Part shown: positions 34,388 to 43,255 of the stretch, piece by piece
Position numbering within the stretch: the first letter of the stretch is position 1
How the letters are laid out: every line of letters begins with the position of its first letter
NCBI GenBank assembly: GCA_039024635.1
Contig: JBCCQA010000001.1
Span: 124,001 to 188,000, forward strand
DNA from: Kuafuiihalomonas sp039024635
Lineage (GTDB): Bacteria; Myxococcota; Kuafuiibacteriia; Kuafuiibacteriales; Kuafuiibacteriaceae
Direction of reading: 5' to 3'
DNA: 64,000 nucleotides
Made by a program: the position numbers and the translations under genes
Notes under the pieces: model-generated
Told to the model about the DNA's origin: nothing
The model's input: the letters and a program-made list of their open reading frames with translations, nothing else
Database searches by the model: none

Positions 34388-34782
34388 GATTCCGGTGCTT
34401 CGAAGTCCAAGGAGATGCTGTTCATGCAGTAGCGCTGTCCGGTGGGCGCCGGGCCGTCGGGGAAAAGATGGCCGAGGTGCGACCCACAGGTCGCGCAGAG
34501 CACCTCGGTCCGGACCATTCCGTAGCTGTGGTCAACCTTGGTCGCCACGGCATCCTCGCTCACGGGCGCGAAGTAGCTCGGCCATCCGGTGCCGGAGTCG
34601 AACTTCGTCTCCGACGAGAAGAGCGGACTGTGACAGGCGCGGCATCGATAGAGCCCTTTGTCCTTCTTGTCCCAGTAGGCGCCGGTGAAGGCAGGCTCGG
34701 TGCCTGCTTCCCGCAGGACCCGGTAGGCCTCGGGGTCCAGGACCTTGCGCCACTCTTCTTCCGTCTTGCGAACCTTCGTCAT
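34384..34782 (-). CDS. msrB: Peptide-methionine (R)-S-oxide reductase
   Basis: Reduces methionine-R-sulfoxide in proteins. The 132-residue single domain starts at MTKVRKTEEEWRKVL; an earlier ATG adds a non-conserved tail. The zinc-binding pairs CRAC and CATC and the catalytic Cys in GQRYCMNSISL are present, along with the FDSGTGWPSY substrate loop. It is the first gene of a coupled four-gene set with two unknown proteins and a J-domain protein, all linked by overlaps, and is divergent from metF. Confidence 0.95.
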   Translation of the reverse strand: MTKVRKTEEEWRKVLDPEAYRVLREAGTEPAFTGAYWDKKDKGLYRCRACHSPLFSSETKFDSGTGWPSYFAPVSEDAVATKVDHSYGMVRTEVLCATCGSHLGHLFPDGPAPTGQRYCMNSISLDFEAPES

Positions 34783-34890
34783 GGCACCATCATGAGGCAT
34801 TTGGGTCGGGGATTGCAGAAAACGCAGGGTTTGGGCAGCAACCCGCCTTTGCCTTGACGTCGTTCCCGGGCCCATCGGAACTTCCCTGAC

Positions 34891-35766
34891 GTGCGGATTA
34901 CCGAAGCCCTGGACTCAGGATTTCCGACCTTCTCCTTCGAGTTCTTCCCGCCGAAGACCAAGGACGGCGAGGAGAAGCTGTGGAATACCCTCCGCGAACT
35001 CCACGAGCTGAAGCCCACCTACGTGTCGGTGACCTACGGCGCCGGTGGCTCTACCCGCACGAAGACGGTGCAGCTCACCCGTCGCATCAAAGACGAGCTG
35101 GGTCTGGAACCCGTCGCCCACCTCACCTGCGTCGGCGCCAACCAGAAGGAGCTGAGTGGCGTCCTCGACGAGCTGCAGGCCGGACACATCGAGAATATAC
35201 TTCCCCTTCGCGGTGACCCACCGAAAGGCATGGACCGTTTCCAAGCCGTCGAAGGCGGCTTCCGCTACGCCTCCGAGCTCGCTGGCTTCATCAAACAAAA
35301 CTACGACTTCTGTCTGGGGGGCGCCTGCTACCCCGAAGGCCATCTCGAAGCGGCTTCACTCTACGCCGACATGCACAGCCTGAAGGCCAAGGTCGACGCC
35401 GGCGCCGAGTTCCTGGTTACCCAGCTCTTCTTCGACAACCGGCTCTACTTCGACTTCGTCGACCGAGCCCGCGCGGCGGGGATCGACGTCCCCATCGTCG
35501 CCGGGCTCATGCCCATCACCAACGTGGAGCAGATCAAGCGCTTCACGGCCATGTGCGGCGCATCCATCCCGGCGGTGCTTCTCAAAGAGCTGGAGAAGCG
35601 GGCCGATCAGCCCGGAAGCGTGATGGAGCTGGGCATCGCCCACGCGACCATCCAGGCCCTCGGCCTCATCCAAGGCGGCTGCCCCGGCATCCACTTCTAT
35701 ACCCTCAACAAGTCCACCGCGACGCGAGAGATCCTGACTGCCATTCGCATGCAGGCCCGAGTCTGA
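34891..35766 (+). CDS. metF: Methylenetetrahydrofolate reductase
   Basis: Reduces 5,10-methylene-THF to 5-methyl-THF with FAD, supplying methionine synthesis. The 291 residues are close to E. coli MetF length. The TIM-barrel shows FSFEFFPPKT at the start, then SVTYGAGGSTR (with catalytic Glu in FEFF), LRGDPPKG, and AGLMPITNVEQIKRFT, all typical. The start is GTG. The next gene overlaps or abuts its stop. The upstream 108-base gap to msrB has no recognisable riboswitch. Confidence 0.97.
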   Translation: MRITEALDSGFPTFSFEFFPPKTKDGEEKLWNTLRELHELKPTYVSVTYGAGGSTRTKTVQLTRRIKDELGLEPVAHLTCVGANQKELSGVLDELQAGHIENILPLRGDPPKGMDRFQAVEGGFRYASELAGFIKQNYDFCLGGACYPEGHLEAASLYADMHSLKAKVDAGAEFLVTQLFFDNRLYFDFVDRARAAGIDVPIVAGLMPITNVEQIKRFTAMCGASIPAVLLKELEKRADQPGSVMELGIAHATIQALGLIQGGCPGIHFYTLNKSTATREILTAIRMQARV

Positions 35767-35768
35767 AA

Positions 35769-36623
35769 TTGATCCTGCTGGCCCTGCTGCTGGCCCAAAG
35801 CGGGGGTCCGGCCCTGGACCTGGCGCCGAGACTGAACCCCACTCAGCCCCGTCTCGGCGACCTGCTCGAGCTGGCCTGGCCCGGCTCGAGGCTGCGCTCG
35901 GTTGAGGCCTTTGGGTGTCGGTACGCCGCTTTGGGGAACGTCGCCCTGATTGCGATACCGACCGATACTTCGACTGGGGCCCATACGCTGCTCCTTCAGG
36001 TCCCCGAAGGCGTGAAGCGCGTCGGCTTCAGGGTGCGCCCACGAGAGGTGAAGGTCACGGAGCTGAGCGTGGACCGGAAGTTCACCGGTCGCCGTTCCCC
36101 CGAGCTCCAGGCCCGCTTGGACGGGGAGGCCGAACGCATCCAGCGCATGTGGCGCGCACCGCCTCGCGCCGAGGGTGCGCCGGAGATCTTGGGGGCTGCG
36201 TTTCGTCCGGTGCCGGGCCGGGTCTCCAGCCGCTTCGGCAATCAGCGTCGCTTCAACGGGAAGCTCAAGAGTGAACACTACGGGCTGGACCTTCGGGGAC
36301 GAACGGGGACCCGGATCCGAGCGCCGCTGTCAGGCGTGGTCGCGCTGTCGGAGGACCGTTGGGGCTCGGGCGGGACGGTCTACCTTGATCACGGAGCGGG
36401 CTTGTTGACTGGCTACTTCCACCTCAGCGAGCGAGGGGTCGAAGCAGGCGATCGCGTCCAAGCGGGTCAGGAGATCGGAGCGGTAGGCGCGACGGGTCGG
36501 GTGACCGGGCCCCACCTTCATTGGGCGGCGGCGCTCCGCTGCCAGAAGCCGGATGGCGGATACCGGGGCATGTACGTCGATCCCGAGCCGCTCCTCCGGG
36601 ACGGTGGGGCTCAGTTACGCTGA
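35769..36623 (+). CDS. M23-family (LytM-type) peptidase
   Basis: 284 residues with a leader MILLALLLAQSGGPALD when read from TTG; an in-frame CTG six bases earlier, overlapping the metF TGA, would add Met-Lys and make a better signal peptide. The C-terminal domain (~165-284) holds the M23 zinc motifs HYGLDLRG (HxxxD) and TGPHLHW (HxH) with the usual GNQRRFNGK lead-in. The N-terminal ~130 residues are a beta-rich binding domain. It probably trims peptidoglycan cross-bridges in the periplasm. It is convergent with and overlaps the next gene by 13 bases. Confidence 0.88.
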   Translation: MILLALLLAQSGGPALDLAPRLNPTQPRLGDLLELAWPGSRLRSVEAFGCRYAALGNVALIAIPTDTSTGAHTLLLQVPEGVKRVGFRVRPREVKVTELSVDRKFTGRRSPELQARLDGEAERIQRMWRAPPRAEGAPEILGAAFRPVPGRVSSRFGNQRRFNGKLKSEHYGLDLRGRTGTRIRAPLSGVVALSEDRWGSGGTVYLDHGAGLLTGYFHLSERGVEAGDRVQAGQEIGAVGATGRVTGPHLHWAAALRCQKPDGGYRGMYVDPEPLLRDGGAQLR

Positions 36624-37240
36624 GTGGCGGCCTTGGCCCAGGTGTCCACGGTGCCGTCGTGGTCCTTGTCAATGCCCACTCGATCCAGGACTCGTCCTTC
36701 GTAGTACTCCCAGCGGTCGGCGCGTCCGTCGCCGTTGGTGTCGGTCTCTTTACGCTCGAGCTGGTTGTTGGCGTAGAAGCGGACGATGTCGATCTGGCCG
36801 TCGTTGTTCTGGTCTCGCTCCGAGCGGACCAGGACGCCCTCCTCGAAGTAGCGAGTGTCGTCGACGTTGCCGTCGTAATCGAGGTCCCACTCCTCCTTGG
36901 TGACCTTTCCCGACTCGTCGAAGTAGCGCCAGATGTCGGTCCGACCGTCCCAGGTCAGGTCGAGCTCCTGGCGAATGATGACGCTCTTGCGCTGACCCGG
37001 TCTCTCGGGATCGGGGACCTCGGCGTAGAACTTCCGGACCTCGGGCTTGCCGTCCTCGTCGATGTCCGACTCTCGAACGTCGCCGCTGCTTGGTCCTCCC
37101 CCCGCCCTCTTGGGCGCCTTGGCGCTGGGAGCAGGGCCGGCCGGAGGCGGAGCCTCGCTGGGCTGGGTGCTCTGGCTGGCGCCACCGCAGCCGAAGCCGA
37201 GGGCGAGGGTCGAAGCGAGGAAGAGGTTCGTGCTGCGCAT
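36611..37240 (-). CDS. Lipoprotein with acidic Asp-repeat (calcium-binding-like) region
   Basis: 209 residues starting at ATG with leader MRSTNLFLASTLALGFGC (lipobox LGFGC, weak at -3). A Pro/Ala linker precedes a strand-rich region with repeated D-x-D/N-x-D-G loops: DIDEDGKPEV, DLDYDGNVDD, DQNNDGQID, DTNGDGRAD and DKDHDGTVD. These resemble EF-hand or thrombospondin-type Ca2+ sites spaced ~23-25 residues. It is probably anchored in the outer membrane. No enzyme motif is seen. Confidence 0.75.
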   Translation of the reverse strand: MRSTNLFLASTLALGFGCGGASQSTQPSEAPPPAGPAPSAKAPKRAGGGPSSGDVRESDIDEDGKPEVRKFYAEVPDPERPGQRKSVIIRQELDLTWDGRTDIWRYFDESGKVTKEEWDLDYDGNVDDTRYFEEGVLVRSERDQNNDGQIDIVRFYANNQLERKETDTNGDGRADRWEYYEGRVLDRVGIDKDHDGTVDTWAKAATQRN

Positions 37241-37300
37241 GCTCGGGTCCTGTCCGCCCAAAAACTTTCGGCGGCCCTGCCCCATGCTTTAGATCGATCC

Positions 37301-37507
37301 ATGGCCCGCCGAAAGGTGACGACGACCGTGTACCTGGAGGCGGAGCAGGATCGGCTCCTGAAGGCCCTCTCGGAGAAGACGGGGATCGCTGTCGCATCCT
37401 ACATCCGCCTAGGTGTGGACCTGGTCTTGGATCGACACGCGGAGCTCCTTCCGGGCCAGATGGGGCTCTTCGACGCCAGTCAGCTGGACCTGTTTCCCCC
37501 GGGATGA
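37301..37507 (+). CDS. Ribbon-helix-helix DNA-binding protein
   Basis: 68 residues. The N-terminal strand (RRKVTTTVYLEAEQDRLLKA) and two helices (LSEKTGIAVASYIRLGVDL) fit the ribbon-helix-helix fold of CopG/ParD-type repressors, which bind operators as dimers. The ATG is chosen because the frame upstream is antisense to the preceding lipoprotein gene. No toxin gene lies next to it. It is divergent from the Asp-repeat lipoprotein. Confidence 0.7.
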   Translation: MARRKVTTTVYLEAEQDRLLKALSEKTGIAVASYIRLGVDLVLDRHAELLPGQMGLFDASQLDLFPPG

Positions 37508-37555
37508 CGCCTTTTCGAGGGGCCTCCTGTCTTCGAATGGGGTAGGCGCAGCAGG

Positions 37556-38545
37556 GTGCGGGCCTTGCTGATTGGTGCGGGATCCCTCGGGCGCGCCGTT
37601 CTCCGTCATCTGAGGGATCACGAGCTGCCGGTTCAGCTGGTCGGGGTCCTGACGGCCCATCACGGCCGCTGCTTAGACGGAAACGGTCTGGACCCGACCG
37701 AGACCTTGCTCCGGGTGGAGACGGACGATCTGGACCGAGGCGGCCTCGAGGATTTCGAGGGCGCCCTCGACGCCGGACAGCCCGAAGTCATTCTGGAGTG
37801 TATCCCCCAGAACATCCGGAGTGGTGAGCCGGCCCTCAGCATGCTCAGAACCGCCCTCGATCAGGGGATTCATGCGGTCACGGCTAACAAGGCGCCGGTG
37901 GCCCTGGCCTATGCGGACCTGCGGGCCCGGGCCGAGGCGTCGGGGGTTCAGCTTCGTTTCGAAGCGACGGTCCTCGACGGCATGCCGCTGTTCATGTGGG
38001 TGCGCAGCACCCCGGGCTTCGAGCCGGTCCGGGTCCGAGGCATCCTCAACGTCACCTCGTCCAACGTCCTGGAGGCGGTCCAGCTCGGTGGCACCCGGGC
38101 TCGAGGGCTGGCTCGGGCTCAGGCACGGGGGGTGGCCGAGGCCGACAGCGTCCTCGATCTGGACGGATGGGACGCCGCGGCGAAAGCGGCTCTCCTGGCC
38201 AACGTTTGGATGGGCGGGAGCCTACGGGCGGTCGACGTGGTGCGCTCGGGCTGTGACGAGGTGAAGGACGGCCGGCTCCGGGAGGCGGCGGAAGCAGGCG
38301 AGTATTACCGGCTCGTGGCCACCATCGAACAGGGCGAGTCCGGCGTGCTGGCGAGTGTGAAGCCCGAGGCCCTAGCTCTGGGGGACCCGCTGTATGGCCT
38401 GCCCGGCACCCGAGGCGGCATCGTGGTCGAGGCGCGGGATGGGCGTTCGTTCTGCCTTCGACAGGGACGTTCCGGCCTCGAAGACGCAGCGGCCGGCATG
38501 TGGATGGACGTGGCCGCCATCCAGGAGGGCCTTCCCCGGATCTAA
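37556..38545 (+). CDS. Homoserine dehydrogenase-family oxidoreductase
   Basis: 329 residues with GTG start. An N-terminal Rossmann site (ALLIGAGSLGRAVLRHL), the block HAVTANKAPVALAY (homoserine dehydrogenase: 'vVTaNKa'), and RFEATVLDGMPLFMWVR with FTGILN-like RGILNVTSSNVLE support the family, which reduces aspartate-semialdehyde to homoserine with NAD(P)H. The usual C-terminal ACT domain is absent, as in short forms. Met/Thr synthesis genes nearby (metF) fit but are not in one operon. Confidence 0.82.
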   Translation: MRALLIGAGSLGRAVLRHLRDHELPVQLVGVLTAHHGRCLDGNGLDPTETLLRVETDDLDRGGLEDFEGALDAGQPEVILECIPQNIRSGEPALSMLRTALDQGIHAVTANKAPVALAYADLRARAEASGVQLRFEATVLDGMPLFMWVRSTPGFEPVRVRGILNVTSSNVLEAVQLGGTRARGLARAQARGVAEADSVLDLDGWDAAAKAALLANVWMGGSLRAVDVVRSGCDEVKDGRLREAAEAGEYYRLVATIEQGESGVLASVKPEALALGDPLYGLPGTRGGIVVEARDGRSFCLRQGRSGLEDAAAGMWMDVAAIQEGLPRI

Positions 38546-38548
38546 GGG

Positions 38549-39223
38549 TCAGACGCCTTCGGCGTCCTTGATCTGTCGGGTGAACTGGTTCACCGCCGCC
38601 CACAGCTCGGGCAGGAGGTGCTCCCGCATACCGTGGGAGAGGAGCTCGGCCGGCGCGCCCTTCAGGGAGTCTACGAAGGCCCCGATCTGACGCTCGACCA
38701 GGCGGAAGTGGGCGAAGCGGAAGGATCGGAACCACTGGTCCAGCTCGAAGAGGGATCGGAGGAGGGTGTGGACCTCGGCGTGCTGGTAGGGCGCCTCCAA
38801 GACCTCGACGATCTCGAGCTTTCGACGCTTCAGCGTGGCCTCCAGCGGCGGCCAGATGAGCTCTCCCATACCGAGGAGCTCGTTGAAACCCGGCGATTCC
38901 TGGCCGCTCCCCTTCCCGAGGGTGCGGCGGATAGCCACATATTCCTTGGGCGGCATGCGCTCCAGGATCTCGAGCTGGCGGGTCATGTGGGCCTCGATGT
39001 TGGCCGCACGTTCGAATCGGTTTGCGGCCTCGACCAACTGGTTCTCCTCCATGAGGGCGATGGCGCTCCGCACGTCGTGCATCACGACCTTCATCCAGAG
39101 TTCAGCCGTCTGGTGGGTCACCTGGAAGAGCAGCTCGTCGTGGGTGACGAGCCCATCCACCGGACGCATCAGCTCGAAGAGCTCGTCCGTGCGGATGTAC
39201 TTCTCGTAGTCGGTCTTGGTCAT
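38549..39223 (-). CDS. Tryptophan 2,3-dioxygenase superfamily protein (short, variant motif)
   Basis: 224 residues. It has THDELLFQVTHQTAELWMKV with His37 (a key active-site position), a partly conserved Arg in AIRRTLG, and the heme-ligand His172 in RFAHFRLVERQIG. The family signature GTGGSSG that binds the substrate carboxyl region is missing: after ERQIG comes AFVDSLKGAPAELLSHGM. It is also shorter than usual TDO (~280). Heme binding is likely. The substrate may differ from L-Trp, as in some secondary-metabolism members. Confidence 0.75.
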   Translation of the reverse strand: MTKTDYEKYIRTDELFELMRPVDGLVTHDELLFQVTHQTAELWMKVVMHDVRSAIALMEENQLVEAANRFERAANIEAHMTRQLEILERMPPKEYVAIRRTLGKGSGQESPGFNELLGMGELIWPPLEATLKRRKLEIVEVLEAPYQHAEVHTLLRSLFELDQWFRSFRFAHFRLVERQIGAFVDSLKGAPAELLSHGMREHLLPELWAAVNQFTRQIKDAEGV

Positions 39224-39286
39224 GGCGCGGCGGCTCGGTCTTCGCGCCGATGGATGCCCGGAGTCCAGCGCAGGACTGCGAGTGAA

Positions 39287-40234
39287 TCAGGCAAATGCGC
39301 GACCCTTCCCGGCCTCTCGCTTGGCCCGTCGGCCGAGCTCGGACTGAAGGACGCGAGATGGGAGTGATCGCCCTACAAACCGCTGGGCCGCTTCGGAGGC
39401 GGTGACCAGGCGGTCGAGATCGATGCCGGTGGAGAAGCCCATACCCTCGAGCATGTAGACCAGGTCTTCGGTGGCGATGTTGCCCGAAGCGCCAGGGGCA
39501 TAAGGGCATCCACCAAGGCCCCCGAAGGCGGCATCGAAGGTCCGCACCCCGAGATCGAGCCCGGCCAGGCAGTTGGCGAGGGCGGTGCCCCGGGTGTCGT
39601 GCATGTGGAGGGCGATCCGATCCAGACCGACCTCGGCTTCGACCCGCTTCACGAAGCTTCGGACCTGTCCGGGATGAGCGACCCCGATCGTGTCCCCGAG
39701 GCTGATCTCGTCTACGCCCATCTCCAGCAGTCGAAGCACGAGCTCATGGGGGCGGCCGGGATCGACGCTGCCTTCGTAAGGGCAGCCGAAGACGGTGCTG
39801 ATGTAGCCGCGGACGGTGAGCCCTTTGGCCTTGGCCCGGGCCGTTACCTCGCTGAGGACCTTCACCGCCTCGTCGACGCTCTTGTTAATGTTCTTTTGAG
39901 AATGGGACTCGGTTGCGGACAAGAAGACTGCCACCTCCTGCAGGCCCACTTTCACGGCGTTCTCGAGGCCCTTCATATTGGGCACGAGGGCCGAGTAGCG
40001 AACGCCTTCGTGGCGAGGGGCGTCCTGGCAGAGCTCGGAATGGTCCGCGAGCTGCGGGATCCAGCGCGGACTGACGAAGCTTGTGAGCTCGATGCGGCTT
40101 AGGCCAGCCTCGATCAAGAGCTCGACCAACGCGAGCTTGTCCTCGGTCGCGATGAAGGCGGCTTCGTTCTGCAGGCCGTCTCGCAGGCCGACTTCGTACA
40201 CTGTGACGCGCGAATCCGGATCCTGCACCCTCAT
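39287..40234 (-). CDS. mvaB: Hydroxymethylglutaryl-CoA lyase
   Basis: Cleaves HMG-CoA to acetoacetate and acetyl-CoA in leucine catabolism. The 315 residues show a full TIM barrel: YEVGLRDGLQNE (catalytic Arg/Asp), TATESHSQKN-like LSATESHSQKNINKS, HMHDTRGTALAN (metal-ligand His pair) and GGLGGCPYAPGA with the catalytic Cys. All key residues are present. It is followed on the same strand, 63 bases on, by the TDO-like gene. Confidence 0.95.
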   Translation of the reverse strand: MRVQDPDSRVTVYEVGLRDGLQNEAAFIATEDKLALVELLIEAGLSRIELTSFVSPRWIPQLADHSELCQDAPRHEGVRYSALVPNMKGLENAVKVGLQEVAVFLSATESHSQKNINKSVDEAVKVLSEVTARAKAKGLTVRGYISTVFGCPYEGSVDPGRPHELVLRLLEMGVDEISLGDTIGVAHPGQVRSFVKRVEAEVGLDRIALHMHDTRGTALANCLAGLDLGVRTFDAAFGGLGGCPYAPGASGNIATEDLVYMLEGMGFSTGIDLDRLVTASEAAQRFVGRSLPSRVLQSELGRRAKREAGKGRAFA

Positions 40235-40364
40235 GGCCGCAGCTTAGCAGATGACGGCCCCGGATCGGTCTTCGTGCTTGGCCCTAGGGGGCGGAATGGG
40301 CGTTTTCCTGGGGGCTCCAAGCGGCTGAGTTGACTGCACAGTCAATCGGAGCGATTGCGAGAGG

Positions 40365-40691
40365 GTGACCACGCCCAAGGAAATCTTCGAGACCAAGATC
40401 GCCGAGCGCCTCAAGTCCAAGCCCGAGCTTGTTCAGCAGATAAACAGCTCCTACCAATTCGAGCTGACCGGGGACGACGGCGGCGAGTGGGCCATCGACC
40501 TCACCAAGGACGCCGACCACGTCAGCGCGGGCACCATCGAGGAGCCCGGCGTGAAGGTCACCATGTCGGCCAGCGACTTCGTCGATCTGGTGAACGGCAA
40601 GCTCAACGGGCAGATGGCCTTCATGCAGGGCAAGCTCAAGATCAAGGGCGACATGTCTCTCGCCCTCAAGCTTCAGCAAGTGCTGGGCTGA
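40365..40691 (+). CDS. SCP2-type sterol/lipid carrier protein
   Basis: 108 residues, a single SCP2 domain: LVQQINSSYQFELTG, GEWAIDLTKDADHVS, VTMSASDFVDLVNGKLNGQM and AFMQGKLKIKGDMSLAL. SCP2 proteins carry fatty-acyl-CoA or sterol-like lipids in the cytoplasm. The start is GTG with GAGAGG directly before it. The CoA-transferase gene follows with a six-base gap, which fits a fatty-acyl or branched-chain CoA pathway. Confidence 0.88.
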   Translation: MTTPKEIFETKIAERLKSKPELVQQINSSYQFELTGDDGGEWAIDLTKDADHVSAGTIEEPGVKVTMSASDFVDLVNGKLNGQMAFMQGKLKIKGDMSLALKLQQVLG

Positions 40692-40697
40692 CGCTTC

Positions 40698-41807
40698 TTG
40701 CTCGAGGGCGTCCGGGTCATCGACGCGACCCGACTCCTGCCGGGTCCGCTCTGCACCCACTGGCTCGCGCTTCATGGCGCCGAGGTCCTGAAGCTGGAGC
40801 ATCCTGACGGGGGTGACCCAACCAGGTGGCTTCCGCCGTTGATTGGGGCACCGCCAGCCGGCGCCCTCTTTCGTTTTCTGAACGCAGGCAAGAAGTCCGT
40901 GGCCCTTGACCTCGGTCAGGCGGGGGGGCGCCGCGCTTTCGAAGCCTTGCTGGCGGAGGCCGACGTGTTGGTGGACTCCTTTCGTCCCGGCGTCCTGTCG
41001 TCCTTTGGCTTCGGATCCGAGGCTCTGTCGGCTCGCTTCCCCAAGCTCGTGAGCTGCAGTTTGACCGGCTACGGTCCCGGCCGACACGCCGAGCGGCCGG
41101 GCCACGACCTGGGCTACATGGCCCGAAGTGGCGCCATCGGTTTGCGACCGGTGGTGCCTTCGGTTCAGGTCGCGGACGTCGGTGGGGCCTGGGCCGCCTT
41201 GGCCGGCATTGCACTCGCGCTCTTCGCCCGGACCAGGACCGGCCAGGGACGGCGAGTCGACGTGTCCTTGACCGACGTAGCCACGAGCTTCGGTGCAGAG
41301 GCCTGGGCCCGTTGGTGGGCAGAGGAACAGGGCGAGTCGACCGAGGTCCTGCTCGACGGCCGACGCCCCTGCTACTCCTTGTACCCGGTGTCCGACGGCT
41401 GGCTGGCGGTCTGCGCCCTCGAGCCCAAGTTCTGGACCGCCTTCTGTCGGGCTTTGGATCTCGAAGCGCTCGAAGTCCGGGGTCTGGATTTGGCCCCCGA
41501 AGTCAGAGTCCAAGTTGCGGAGCGCCTGGCCCCACGGACCCGCCTGGAATGGATGGAGCACTTCGCTTCGGTCGACACCTGCGTCGAGCCGGTGTGGACG
41601 ACCGGGGAGGCGGCTTCCGATCCCTTGCTCCAAGAGCGGGGGGTGGCGCCCTTGGCCCGGGGACACCTGGGTCCCTGCTTCGGCCAGGGCTTCGAGCTCG
41701 GCGAAGCCCCAGCCCTGGGCGCGGATACCGAAGAGGTCCTGGCCGGGCTGAAGCTGTCGGAGATCGTGCGAGCGGAAGTCCTGGCCCGCGCCGGCCGTAC
41801 GGGTTGA
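40698..41807 (+). CDS. CaiB/BaiF-family CoA transferase (alpha-methylacyl-CoA racemase-like)
   Basis: 369 residues with TTG start. It opens LEGVRVIDATRLLPGPLCTH, with EVLKLEHPDGGDPTRW (CoA binding) and the catalytic Asp in PGHDLGYMARSG. The C-terminal block holds the usual barrel closure. Members move CoA between acyl groups or racemise 2-methylacyl-CoA; which reaction cannot be decided here. It forms a two-gene unit with the SCP2 carrier. Confidence 0.88.
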   Translation: MLEGVRVIDATRLLPGPLCTHWLALHGAEVLKLEHPDGGDPTRWLPPLIGAPPAGALFRFLNAGKKSVALDLGQAGGRRAFEALLAEADVLVDSFRPGVLSSFGFGSEALSARFPKLVSCSLTGYGPGRHAERPGHDLGYMARSGAIGLRPVVPSVQVADVGGAWAALAGIALALFARTRTGQGRRVDVSLTDVATSFGAEAWARWWAEEQGESTEVLLDGRRPCYSLYPVSDGWLAVCALEPKFWTAFCRALDLEALEVRGLDLAPEVRVQVAERLAPRTRLEWMEHFASVDTCVEPVWTTGEAASDPLLQERGVAPLARGHLGPCFGQGFELGEAPALGADTEEVLAGLKLSEIVRAEVLARAGRTG

Positions 41808-41816
41808 GTTTGAGAG

Positions 41817-42497
41817 GTGGAGCCGTCGGAGTCCGACGTCGATGAGCGCCCCAGCTCGCGCTTGGCCCTGGTGGGCTTTTGGCTCTCGATCCTGATCTTC
41901 ATTCCGGGGCTGCCTTTGTTGGGGGCCCTGTTAGGAGCGCTCGGCCTCGTCCAGATTCGGCGCAGCGGAGGCCAGCTAGGCGGTTCGGCCTTTGGGTATG
42001 CGGCGATCGGAGTGGGGGTGATCGGCGGCGCGACGGCCCTCCTGACCCTGGCCACGGTCGTCTTGCCGGGCGCGCTCGGCTTTGGGGACCGCGCGCGCCG
42101 CGGCGACGCAGCCAAGAACCTGCGGGCCATCGAGCGCGGCATCCTGCGCTTTCAGGCCAGAAACAGACGGCTCCCGCCCGGCGACACGGGGTGGACGCCG
42201 TCTTCGCCCTGCTGTGCGACGGGCGGTCGTTGCCTGCTCGACTCCGAGGATTGGAGCACCGAGCTATGGCAGGCCTTGGAGTTCAAGCCCCTCAGTCCGC
42301 CGGTGGTTCAGCTTCGATACCGGCGCACTTCGGAAGAGACCTACGAGGCAAGGGCGAGGTCGGACCTCGACTGCGACGGTGCCTATGAGCAGCTGATCTT
42401 GAGAGGCGGCCTGACCCCCACCACCGGCGCGAGAAGCAGTCCGTGGGTCGAGGTCCCTGAAGGCGAAGACCAAGCATGGGGCCTGGTCGAACGCTGA
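41817..42497 (+). CDS. DUF4190-like membrane protein with a secreted-type tail
   Basis: 226 residues with GTG start. Two membrane helices with the Gly-rich linker LGALLGALGLVQIRRSGGQLGG follow the short N-terminus, the DUF4190 pattern. The second half begins KNLRAIERGILRFQARNRRL, reminiscent of type II/IV pilin-like assembly proteins, then has paired Cys (PCCATGGRC, DLDCDG). The tail probably lies outside the cytoplasm. Its function is unknown. Confidence 0.65.
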   Translation: MEPSESDVDERPSSRLALVGFWLSILIFIPGLPLLGALLGALGLVQIRRSGGQLGGSAFGYAAIGVGVIGGATALLTLATVVLPGALGFGDRARRGDAAKNLRAIERGILRFQARNRRLPPGDTGWTPSSPCCATGGRCLLDSEDWSTELWQALEFKPLSPPVVQLRYRRTSEETYEARARSDLDCDGAYEQLILRGGLTPTTGARSSPWVEVPEGEDQAWGLVER

Positions 42498-42527
42498 TCG
42501 AAGACCGCTCCCGACGAGACTTTCCGG

Positions 42528-42555
42528 TTGACGGGACCCCTGGGCCCGCTAGACT
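42528..42555 (+). promoter_or_regulatory. Promoter of the initiator tRNA gene
   Basis: TTGACG, a 16-base spacer and TAGACT form a near-consensus -35/-10 pair. The -10 box ends eleven bases before the tRNA 5' end, which suits a short leader removed by RNase P. Confidence 0.75.
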
Positions 42556-42566
42556 GCGCGAACCGG

Positions 42567-43110
<544 letters not shown>

Positions 43111-43255
43111 GACCTGGCTTGACACGTAGGCCCCCCCAAATCGGCTGTCGACGCTCGAAGATGACCGAGGGCCGATGAGATGGGCCCTCCGCGGCAGGTC
43201 GGCCAAGATGGACGCCTGGTCGCAGCAGCCGGACGCGGGCAAAGGTCGTTCCGAT

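Noticed and set aside
34783..34890. Possible SAM/SAH riboswitch before metF
   Set aside because: The 108-base gap lacks the conserved cores of those riboswitches, and folding could not be run.
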